Positions 1 through 11,100 of a DNA stretch of 64,000 nt are shown one piece after another (the first letter of the stretch is position 1; each line of letters opens with the position of its first letter). Both the position numbers and the translations under genes were made by a program. The stretch spans positions 9,027,929 to 9,091,928 of the forward strand of contig CM055754.1 of assembly GCA_029465975.1 (NCBI GenBank). Direction: 5' to 3'. The notes under the pieces are model-generated. The model made no database searches and was not told the DNA's origin. It was given only the letters and a program-made list of their open reading frames with translations. This stretch comes from Dallia pectoralis (lineage: Eukaryota; Chordata; Actinopteri; Esociformes; Umbridae).

Positions 1-27
1 GTGTGTAGGCCTTCTTGCTCGCAAACG
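1..27 (-). repeat. Fragment resembling a Sleeping Beauty-type Tc1 element
   Basis: The first 27 bases resemble, from memory, an internal stretch of Sleeping Beauty-type fish Tc1 elements (core GTAGGCCTTCTTGCTCGCA). They stand where the outer end of the next Tc1 family should be. The match is short and the element would continue left of the window, so this is tentative. Confidence 0.35.
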
Positions 28-407
28 TCACCATTTTTCTCAGTAAATATATTTCCAAAGGAACTATTGACATGAAATGTTCACCAGTTGTTGGTAACAA
101 GCCAAGTAATCCATACATACAAAGAAGTTCAGGAATAAAGTTATGTGTAATAATGTGAAATGACACAGGGAGAAAGGCAGTTGCAAAATGGCACGGAAAG
201 CCAAGACAACAGCTGAAAACGATCAGTAATTAAAAAGCAATCCAGACCCTTGTCAGTGCAAATTAATATCAGCTGGTTCAGTCCCAACTGATGGCCTAAA
301 AAAGGTCTCATTGCCAAGGTGTCACACAAAACACATCCCATGATGGGTAAAAGCAAAGAGCTGTCTCAAGACCTTTGCAACCTAATTGTTGCAAACCACA
401 CTGATGG

Positions 408-549
408 TAAATGCTGGTAAATGGTAAATGCTGTGCTTTTTATATAGCACATTTATCCAAAGCGCTTTACAGGTCCTGCGTCACATTCACCCATTCATTC
501 ACTCATTCATACACTGACGACCGCGTCAACCATGCAAGGCGACTGCAGG
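408..549 (+). repeat. Short repeat nested inside the Tc1 element
   Basis: This block interrupts the Tc1 leader between ACTGATGG and CATTGG, which are adjacent in intact members of the family. It starts with TGGTAAATG repeats and holds CACTGACGACCGCGTC and CATGCAAGGCGACTGCAGG. A second copy of the latter part is at about 55963-56058, so it is a dispersed fish repeat. Its class cannot be told from two truncated copies. Confidence 0.6.
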
Positions 550-579
550 CATTGGTTATAGGCACATTTCTAAGCTTCT

Positions 580-1497
580 GAATGTTCCAGTGAGCACTGT
601 TGGCCATAATACGGAAGTGGAAAGACAATCATGTTACCATAAATGCGTTTCGACCAGGTGCTCCTCGCAAGATTTCTGACAGAGTGAAAAGAATAATCAG
701 AAGATTTGTCCAAGAGCCAAAGACCGCTTGTGGAGAGCTTCAAAAAGACCTGAAATTAGCAGGTACTGTTGTCTCAAAGACAACAGTAAGTAATGTACTT
801 CACCGCCAAGGCCTGTATGCACGCTCACCACGCAAGACTCCATTGCTGAAAAAAAGCATGTTGAAGCTCGTTTAAAGTTTGCTGCACAACATTTGGAAAA
901 GCCAGTGAAATACTTGGAGAATATAGTGTGGTCAGATGAGAACAAAATTGAACTGTTTGGATGCCATAATAAACACCACTGAGGAGAAATGGCACTGCAC
1001 ATCACCCTAAAAACACCATACCAACAGTGAAGTTTGGAGGTGGAAACATCATGGTGTGGGGCTGCTTTTTTGCAAATGGTACTGGCAAACTTCACTTAAT
1101 TGAAGGAAGGAAAAATGGGCAAATGTACAGAGACATTCTTGACAGAAATCTGCTGCCATCTACCCGGATGATGAAGATGAAACAAGGGTGGACATTTCAG
1201 CAAGACAATGATCCCAAACACACAGCCAAGGAAACTCTAAGCTGGTTTCAAAGAAAGAAAATTAAGCTGCTAGAAAGGCCCAGCCAATCACCTGACTTAA
1301 ATCCCATTGATAATCTCTGGAAAAAACTGAAGATCAAGATTCAATGAAGAGGCCCACGGAACCTTCAAGATTTGAAGACTGCTTGTGTGGAAGAATGGGC
1401 CAAAATCACACCAGAGCAATGCATGCGACTAGTTTCTCCATACAGGAGCTGTCTTGAAGCTGTCATTACCAACAAAGACTTTTGTACAAAGTATTGA
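580..1497 (+). pseudogene. Broken Tc1 DD34E transposase
   Basis: Translation in pieces gives a Tc1 transposase. The N-terminal paired-type helix-turn-helix lies at 600-875, followed by a frame change near 865. The first catalytic Asp region (VWSDENKIELFG) is near 930-960, the GGGNIMVWGC motif near 1035, the second catalytic region (DNDPKHTAKE) near 1205, and SPDLNPIDNLW near 1290. The last motif normally reads NPIENLW, so the third catalytic acid is Asp instead of Glu. In-frame stops lie near 982 and 1345. The element is dead by several independent lesions, in keeping with an old insertion. Confidence 0.9.
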
Positions 1498-1698
1498 ATA
1501 AATATCAGTAAGTGTGTTCAATTTTCCCCCCGTGCCATTTCACATTTTTACACAACATTTCTTTTTTGTTTTTTTTGTATGTATGGATTACTTGGCTTGT
1601 TACCAACATCTGGTGAACATTTCATGTCAATAGTTCCTTTGGAAATATATTTACTGAGAAAAATGGTGACGTGGTCAATACTTATTTCACCCGCTGTA

Positions 1699-1955
1699 TT
1701 AGTACTGGTCTGCTTTGGGAATCAAGCCCACTACTATAGGCTAAGTAAGCACTGTGATCAACAAACCGAGCTGCGCTGGGGGGGTATTATAAATGATTAT
1801 TATAAGTATTACAAACCAACCAGAATAATGGATGTTTGCCAATAAGTAATGACAACTGGAGGTGATGTTGTGTGAAAAGACTTATGGAAAGCTGTTGTAA
1901 TTCCATGCGCCTCTCTGGGTGAGAACTGACCCTAAACCTTCCTATCTTTCACCAG
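1699..1955. other. Intron sequence, nothing recognised
   Basis: Non-coding DNA between the Tc1 end and the first visible aqr exon. It ends with a pyrimidine tract and a CACCAG splice acceptor. Confidence 0.6.
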
Positions 1956-2143
1956 AATCCAGAGGACGGTTACAGCCGGCTGAAGCGTTGGATCATGATC
2001 GGAGACCACCACCAGCTCCCCCCCGTCATTAAGAACATGGCCTTCCAGAAGTACTCCAACATGGAGCAGTCCCTGTTCACCCGTTTCGTACGACTGGGGG
2101 TGCCCACGGTCGACCTGGACGCCCAGGGGCGTGCCCGTGCCAG
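1956..2143 (+). CDS. aqr: aqr exon: helicase motif III region
   Basis: Preceded by CACCAG and followed by GTTGGT. It starts in frame at AAT (Asn-Pro-Glu-Asp) and ends with two bases of a Ser codon. It encodes WIMIGDHHQLPPV, where the Gln of GDHHQLPP is helicase motif III, and the VDLDAQGRARA stretch. Confidence 0.93.
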
Positions 2144-5100
2144 GTTGGTCAGCCACACTTCCCAGCGAGGAATCTGGTTAAAACTGAAACGGGGGCAACC
2201 ATGACTAAATAACTGTGATATTTTACTCCTTTTTGCACACGGGACAAGACAGGAATAAATAGTCTGTCAGCCAATTGAACCCTCCTGGCTACGGCCATGA
2301 ATAGCCAATTGAACCCTCCTGGATCTGTCCATAAATAGCCAATTAAACCCTCTTGGATACGTCCATAAATAGCCAATTAAACCCTCCTGGATACGTCCAT
2401 AAATAACCAATTAAACCCTCCTGGATACGGCCATGAATAGCCAATTGAACCCTCCTGGATACGTACATAAATAGCCAATTAAACCCTCCTGGATACGGCC
2501 ATAAATAGCCAATTAAACCCTCCTGGATACGGCCATAAATAGCCAGTTAAACCCTCCTGGATACGGCCATAAATAACCAATTAAACCCTCCTGGATACGT
2601 CCATAAATAGCCAATTAAACCCTCCTGGATATGTCCATAAATAGCCAATTAAACCCTCCTGGATACGTCCATAAATAGCCAATTAAACCCTCCTGGATAC
2701 GGCCATAAATAGCCAATTAAACCCTCCTGGATACGGCCATAAATAACCAATTAAACCCTCCTGGATACGGCCATAAATAACCAATAAAACCCTCCTGGAT
2801 ACGGCCATAAATAGCCAATTAAACCCTCCTGGATACGGCCATAAATAGCCAATTAAACCCTCCTGGATACGGCCATAAATAGCCAATTAAACCCTCCTGG
2901 ATACGGCCATAAATAGCCAATTAAACCCTCCTGGATACGGCCATGAATAGCCAATTAAACCCTCCTGGATACGGCCATAAATAACCAATTAAACCCTCCT
3001 GGATACGGCCATAAATAACCAATAAAACCCTCCTGGATACGGCCATAAATAGCCAATTAAACCCTCCTGGATACGGCCATAAATAGCCAATTAAACCCTC
3101 CTGGATACGGCCATAAATAGCCAATTAAACCCTCCTGGATACGGCCATAAATAGCCAATTAAACCCTCCTGGATACGGCCATAAATAGCCAATTAAACCC
3201 TCCTGGATACGGCCATAAATAACCAATTAAACCCTCCTGGATACGTCCATAAATAGCCAATTAAACCCTCCTGGATATGTCCATAAATAGCCATTTAAAC
3301 CCTCCTGGATACGTCCATAAATAGCCTATTAAACCCTCCTGGATACGGCCATAAATAGCCAAATAAACCCTCCTGGATACGGCCATAAATAACCAAATAA
3401 CCCCTCCTGGATACGTCCATAAATAGCCAAATAACCCCTCCTGGATACGGCCATAAATAGCCAAATAACCCCTCCTGGATACGTCCATAAATAGCCAAAT
3501 AACCCCTCCTGGATACGGCCATAAATAGCCAAATAAATTCTCCTGGATACCTCCATGATCTAATTGTTACAAAGTTGCCGCTGATACAAGTGAGTAGGTT
3601 CACAGCTTACGGGCTAATTGGTTTGACTAATCAGTTGCACGGTTGAGCAGATAGTCCCTGACCGTGTCCTAATATCTGTACTAGCGCTCTCAATTCTACC
3701 TGTTCTAAGAACTCATAGATAATAGCAGGCAGAATGGCAAACTTTGACTAAATATGTTATTGATCTATCTATTGTCTCTATTGTGGCACTGAAACCATAT
3801 GAATAAATGCTAAATCACTTTAAAGCTGACGTTTTCCAAACGTAGTGGTGTACGTTCCACCTCTCTGTGATATAAACATGGTTGTTTTTCTCTCTCCTCC
3901 AGTCTCTGTAACCTGTATAACTGGCGCTATAAGCAGCTGGGGAACCTGCCCCACGTACAGCTTCTTCCCCAGTTCCAGGCCCCCAACCCTGGCCTGCCCT
4001 TTGACTTCCAGTTAGTCAACGTGGAAGACTTCAACGGAGTGGGAGAGTCCGAGCCCAACCCTTACTTCTACCAGGTGAATAATACAAATTGCACACACAA
4101 ACGCTTTACAAACACAACCACCCCAAATACGCTTGTGTGCTCACACACTCACCCAGCCACACAAGCAATTAACATTTGCACACTCACCCAGCCACAGCAG
4201 CAGAGTAGGGTTTATTGTTAAAGGATTCATTCATTTTTAACCATAATGGATCCGGAACAAGGCCAGATTATATATTAATTACCTGGGCTAGCACCCAGCT
4301 ATCACTGGAGCTAACACTGGAGCCACTCAGGACAGGCTAATGACTTTGTCCTCCAGACTAGCAGCCAGATTGTCTTTCCTGAAAGTGGCTTGGGCTGGTG
4401 CGATGGCATGCATTTTCTTCTGAAGCAACCCATTGTCGGTTAAACGAGGGGCATGTGTTTCTCAGACTGTACCGGTCACATGAGCCAAACACACACACAC
4501 TTGACCTGAGAGTAAAGTGCTTAAAGTGGCCCACCACCAATACTCCTCCATGCTCTCGCATGAGTGCACGAGGGCAGACACACACACACACACACACTTT
4601 TGAGATCATAGGGTTTGTATTGGACATCGGTGAGGCCGTAGTGCCCAGTGTTCGTTGACTGCCTGTCGCAGCTGTGCTTACATTGCCGTCACCCCCGCCG
4701 CACTCACACTCCAGTACAAGTCACTCCATTAGACACTAGCAACAGGAGATCTAGCCAACAGCAGCTCGTCCCCCTGTCTCTTTAGCACGGCTCATTTGCT
4801 AAAGTACATTTGGGTTAATACTCCAACCCCTCAAGCTCATTGTTAGTTCTTCTGGTTTTCAGACACACTGGCGCTGTTCGGAAATGAGCCGTAAACGGAA
4901 AGCACATGTTTTATAGTTGTCAAATGGCCGTCAATTCACAGTGTTGGTGTCTTGTAAAACAGGACTTACAAAACATGTGGATAGAACTGGCAGAGATTGT
5001 CTTCTTTATTCTAATGTACAGTGTGCCAACAGATGGGATTATTTCTCCCAAACCGAAATGAAACAGCATCAGATCATGTTAGCATCCGTAGCTACCTTTG

Positions 5101-8100
5101 AGCAGAACAGGATTGGAACATGGTTCACGCTGTGGCAACAAAGAGGTTGTTTCCTGTGGACCGCGCTCCATAGCGTCAGCGCATTACATTTACACTGGCA
5201 AAACCCAAAACATCTGAGGCAAGATACCCAATAACCCACTGATCTGGTGAAGCCAGAATTTCAGAATAATGACTGTCCCCTCGTGTTATGTTATAAGAAT
5301 GGTTTTCTACTTTATTTTACCATGCAATTACATGTAATTGCATTTCAATAATTTTGGTATAGTTCTCAAAGGTTAGGGTTACCCCTAACCCACCTTTGTC
5401 TAGCAACACTTTTCCAAATATGTAAAAAATAAATAAAAACAGGTACCGTGTTATTTCCGTGGTTGGTTGTGAAATGTCAAGATGTTTTGGCTGCCATCAA
5501 TAATTTCCTATGAAGCACTTCCGGTTTAAATAGGAATTCAGGAGGTATGTAATTTATTGCAAGTAGGTAATTCATGGAGAATCATTAAACGTGTGAGTGT
5601 CTGTCTGTAAGTTTCGTTCTCCGTCTGTTTTTCTCCGCCATGATTCGACTGTAGTTCAACTGAGCTCTTCTGATACTTCCTTAAGGGCCATAGAAGTGTG
5701 CCACTACCCCGCCCCCTCCCATTCTCCTCCCAATCCCCTCCCAACCCCTCCTTCAACGTATCCCTGGCTCTCAGCCACATGCCAGTCCCGGTCTGTTTAA
5801 CTCAATCTGAAGCAACGGGCTGAGGCAGCTGTTGCCATGGTTACCGAGATCGCCGGAGTTTGGGCACATTAGATCACATTTGTGTTTAAGCAGAGACACG
5901 AGACAGGCAGGGCAATATGGGGATGACACAGACATGCACACGGGCAAACACGCACGGATGTCTGCTCTGGTTGGTTGGTGGGTGTGTGTTTGGGTGGGGG
6001 CGTGTGCGTGCGTGTGCGTGTGTGTGTGTGTGGGGGGTGGGGGTCTTAGTTCTTATGTATATGAGCTGTGCCTGTGCCTCTGGGCTACAACCTGGATCTC
6101 ACAGTTTTTTTCTGAAAACCTCCTGACCGTGGTTCTGGCTAAACACCACACCCAGAAATATTTATTCTCTGCAATGTGTCTTGTATGCTGTCCCTCGCCA
6201 GTAATTGAATGTAAATGCCCCACTCCAGGCACCCCAATGGGTTTAGCTCCGTTTAATCATGTGTCCACACCAAGCCATTTTGGTTCTTTTTACACTGCTC
6301 TTCATGATCGTAAATCTACTAGGCCAGTTAACCAGTCTGATGTTGAACGTGGTAGTGCTATTGAAATGCGTTGTGATGACCGTTGAATGGAACACATTGC
6401 AGATATGCGGAGGGCAGTATAAATTTAAATCATCCATGCAAGTTGCAAAATGAGAGCATGAATTGTGCAAATTCTGCTGAGTAACAGTAGCTGGGAAGGA
6501 ACTGTTCCTAAGCCTGCTGGGACGGGTGTATTGAGGTCTCTTCCACTTGCCTGATTGCATGAGTGCAAACTGTTTAGGGCTCTGGTGTGAGGGGCCCCCT
6601 AGGAATTTGTTGCTGGCCACACGTTCCACCGTGGTCTCATCAATGAGAACTGGGGCATGTATACAGCTATTTGTCCTCCAGTAATACACAATCAGTTCTT
6701 TGGGTTTCTTGGGATTGATGGCCAGGTTATCTACACACCAAGTCACTAGGTTCTTGATCTCTGTTGGCTACCTGGTTGTTGCCCCTGATCAGACCCACTA
6801 TTGTGGTATCATCTGCAAATTTGACAGTTGTATTGAAGCTGTGTACTAGGACTCAATCATGGGTGAAGCGGGAGTACAAAAGTAAGCACACAGCCCTACA
6901 GGACGCCAGTGTTCTGGGTCAAGGTGGAAGAACTGAGGTTGTCCAACCTGACAGACTGAGGTCTGTTGGTTAGGAAGTGAGCTGAAGTCTATGCGTGCCA
7001 GGAATGCCTTGGCAGCAATGCACATTGCAGGAATCATATTGGCAATCATATAAATATTTTTTGTGTGGTTATGTGATGGGTTATGGCAAGACATTCACTG
7101 ATCACCAGAAAAGGTCTCGCTCTGGTTGGATAGGTTTGTCTAGTCCCTCTACTTTTATTCCACTAACTACATATCTGATAACTGTAGTCCGCTTTGAGGG
7201 GGTGGCCAGAGCGCATTCCCTGGTGAAAGAATGTCTTTCAACAACCATTTAGTGTCCCTCTAGTGCGACCTAAGTCATATGACTACTCCGTACGACGACT
7301 ACTCCGTACGACGACTACTCCGTACGACGACTACTAGTGACTATGAAGAAGGAGCGGGAAACAACATTGAGGGAGGGGTACGGAGACCATCTGCTCTGTG
7401 ACCTCTATCCGGGAGTGTGGGGGGGGGTGCTTTGATCCTCCAGATACTCTTTGTACAGCGCACCACAGACAGAGCCACTGCATTGAGGGCCTAGTTGACT
7501 GCACATGGGTTGGGTGGGGGGTTACTCTTCCGTCCAATAGCCTGTGTCCAGGTGTTTGATCTGTGCTAATATTTGGATTCAAACTCTGTTCTCCTTTATC
7601 CCTGCAGAACCTGGGCGAGGCGGAGTATTGCGTGGCGCTGTTCATGTACATGCGTCTCCTGGGTTACCCGGCGGACCGGATCAGCATCCTCACCACGTAC
7701 AACGGACAGAAGCACCTCATCAGAGATGTCATCAACCAGCGATGTGCCGGCAATCCCTTCTTCGGGCAGCCTAACAAGGTATGTGTTAAGCAGGCCTGAC
7801 CCACGACATGGCCCGTTCAGCAGGCCTGACCCACGACATGGCCCGTTCAGCAGGCCTGACCCACGACATGGCCCGTTCAGCAGGCCTGACCCACGACATG
7901 GCCCGTTCAGCAGGCCTGACCCACGACATGGCCCGTTCAGCAGGCCTGACCCACGACATGGCCCGTTCAGCAGGCCTGACCCACGACATGGCCCGTTCAG
8001 CAGGCCTGACCCACGACATGGCCCGTTCAGCAGGCCTGACCCACGGCATGGCCCGTTCAGCAGGCCTGACCCACGGCATGGCCCGTTCAGCAGGCCTGAC

Positions 8101-11100
8101 CCACGGCATGGCCCGTTCAGCAGGCCTGACCCACGGCATGGCCCGTTCAGCAGGCCTGACCAAACGCCTTACTGCTTCTAGACCAGTTTGTAGGTTCACT
8201 GTACGTTTACCTCGACACCCACGATGTGCGTGAAAACACCCCTGCTGCCGCCTGTCATTTCAGAGTGTGTATCCCATAATGAGCTTTTCTTGACATGAAG
8301 AGCGACCTGTTTACCGCGCCCATAGAACTGCAGGGGGTCTTGGGTTTAGTGAGTGAACTGTGTGTCCTGTATTAGGGTAAGGTTTTAGTGAAGTTTCTGC
8401 TGTAATGAGGTTACGCTCTCTTAGATTCCTGTGGTCTAACACGAGGATGCAGTGTTGTAGCGAATTGTAGAGAATTCACTAATTTCTGTAGCAGAGGGGC
8501 TGAGGGTCATGAGTTAGTCTACTTCTCTCAGTCACTGTCTCTCTCGGTTTCTCTTTTGATCACAGGGTTTTTCCTTTGGTCTGCACTTTCTGTGCGTGTG
8601 TTTGTCTCTTTGTGTGTCTTGCTAGGTTGTGTAGGGACATAAAAAATTGAGAAAGATCCCGTCTTTAGGGAGACTTGACCAAGTCTTTAGAGGATGACAG
8701 CCACCAGGTCCTAAATGTTCAACATATGCCCATGCATGAGGAGCAAAGTGCCCTCTATCTGGTTTGATACTGCAGTACATATTTGAATTATATATGGTCG
8801 TATTTAGTTACTGCCATTTAGAGTTTTTATCCTGCTTATTTAATAAAAGGCCTTGATTAAATAGGTAATTTGATTACCGTGCACCATGAACTCAACTCAG
8901 AGCAATAATACCTACACACGAACATGCACACCAACCCCAAGCAGGTCAGTTGTAAATCAGGTTGACATTGATTGAATCAATAGTCGAAGTGATAAGGTTA
9001 ATCAGTCTTTACAGATTCAGGGGTGAAGGAAGGAAAATTGAGTGATTGGGGTACAGGGGTGGATGTCACCAGCCTGCACTGGAATCAATCTCTTCGTCAC
9101 TCCCGAAGGAGTTGGTTCATTTCCTAAGAGCGGTGCCACACAGACACTCTAATAGAGGGACCAGAATTTGAAAGATGGTGTTGTTCCCTGCCACTGCCTC
9201 CTTCCTCTGGGTCGTTGAGCCCTGAACACTGCTCCTCAGAGGCCACTGGTCCCACAACCAACATGACTGAATAAGCGGGGTGGGAGGGTGTGAAAGTAAA
9301 TAATAGCTGGCAATTAGAGTTAGGTGACCATCTGCAAAGATGCAGTTTGACATGGTGGTTCAGGGTCTACTGATAAACCATTGACTCTGACAATTTGCTC
9401 GCTGGCGTTTACACACAACGTAACACAATGCAAAAAGATAAGCCTCAGAGAACTTAGTTAGGTAGTGAGAACAGAGGGTTAGGATGCGGAGACGCTGGGT
9501 TAGGATGTGAGAGACGCTGGGTTAGGATGTGAGAGACGCCGGGTTAGGATGCGAGAGACGCTGGGTTAGGATGTGAGGACCGCTGGGTTAGGATGCGAGG
9601 GACGCTGGGTTAGGATGTGAGAGACGCTGGGTTAGGATGCGAGGACCGCTGGGTTAGGATGTGAGGACCGCTGGGTTAGGATGTGAGAGACGCTGGGTTA
9701 GGATGCGAGGACCGCTGGGTTAGGATGCGAGGGACGCTGGGTTAGGATGTGAGAGACGCTGGGTTAGGATGTGAGGACCGCTGGGTTAGGATGTGAGAGA
9801 CGCTGGGTTAGGATGCGAGAGACGGCCTGTTTGGTCAACGCCCACAGTTACTCAGAGTTATATTTAAGTTGGACCAAAAATAGGGAGAACTTGAGAATGG
9901 GGAGTTCTGAATATGATCAGGATGGGTTAGAATGGGAGAATGGGACATGATTTATTAAAAGCTGTGTATGTTGCTGTCCTGGACTGGTGTCTCATTTCTT
10001 ATCCATATTGATCCACTCAGGAGAATGGAAGAGGCCTGTCTCCTGCTATTGGAATACACATCTGGCATGCTCAATCTCTTACCATTGATCCTTCCAGTCA
10101 GCACCCATGAATGGGTGCAGTGTTTCAATGTTTCACTGCTAAAATCCTGGACTGTCTGCAATGCGGCAAGCATGAGGTGACTAGTCCTAAAGTGGAGTCC
10201 GGTGCTTACGCCTTTAATCAGGACTTCATTACAGCAGGCTGTCTTTGAGGCTGTCAATGTTCACTCCAAATGTAAGAAGGAAACATTTTTCAAGATAATG
10301 CAGGAATGACCCGATGAAGGTTTACCTCTGAGTATGTTCAGACACATCCTTGATTTTTGACTGCTGACGAACTGGACCTAGGCTTACTGATTGTGCTGCT
10401 GGTATCTGGGGCTTTTAGACACTTTCTTTTTACGTTAGCATTAGGGGTGTGCGATATGACGATATTTAATCGTGGACTATTAAAATGTCTCCACGATTCA
10501 CTTTTTCGGAAATATCGTAGAATCGCGCTCCAGTGCACGTTCAATTAGATGCAGATCTATGGCGTTTTTTCAGCTACGTATCAACATGCAATGCGCGGTG
10601 CGCTATATGTCAGCGTGTTAACACTAGAAGCGCCAACAGCCCATGCCCGCGGGCGTTGCAGTTAGTAATTAAAATAAATATATAATGTTGAAAAGCTACA
10701 GCCTCGTTCTTCCATGACTTTTCCTAAATACGTGCATTTTACCTTGTCCCGTTTTCAGAAACTGGATGCGTTTTGGTCTGATCTCGTTTTGGTCCGATCT
10801 ATATTGGACACCGTTTTGGTCTGGTCTATATGAAACTGGATCCGTTTTGGTCTGGTCTATATAAAACTGGATGCGTTTTGGTCTGGTCTACATGAAACTT
10901 GACGCGTTTTGGTCTGGTCTACATGAAACTTGACGCGTTTTGGTCCGATCTATATGAAACTGGATATATGTATCGGATTAAGCACTGCTGTCTCGTGTGC
11001 ACTCATAACATCACTAATGAACACTGTGCGCAGTGCAACCGGTTAGTATGCGTGTCCTGCTCAGGCAGACAAAAGCTGCGAGATATACATAGATAATAGA

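Larger units (their letters stand above)
22..1698 (+). mobile_element. Decayed Tc1/mariner transposon with long inverted repeats
   Basis: The sequence at about 25-120 recurs inverted at about 1578-1675 (for example GTATGTATGGATTACTTGG on the right), the long terminal inverted repeats of a fish Tc1 family. The right end reads CACCCGCTG followed by TA, the Tc1 target site, at 1697-1698. The matching left tip is missing and replaced by foreign sequence. The element lies in an intron or just upstream of the visible aqr exons. It carries a broken transposase and a nested insertion at 408-549, so it cannot move by itself. Confidence 0.9.

Noticed and set aside
7573..8233. Open frames of 137-202 codons over the 30-bp array
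   Set aside because: They are the aqr exon or its shadow read on into the intron array. The splice donor at 7779 ends the true exon.
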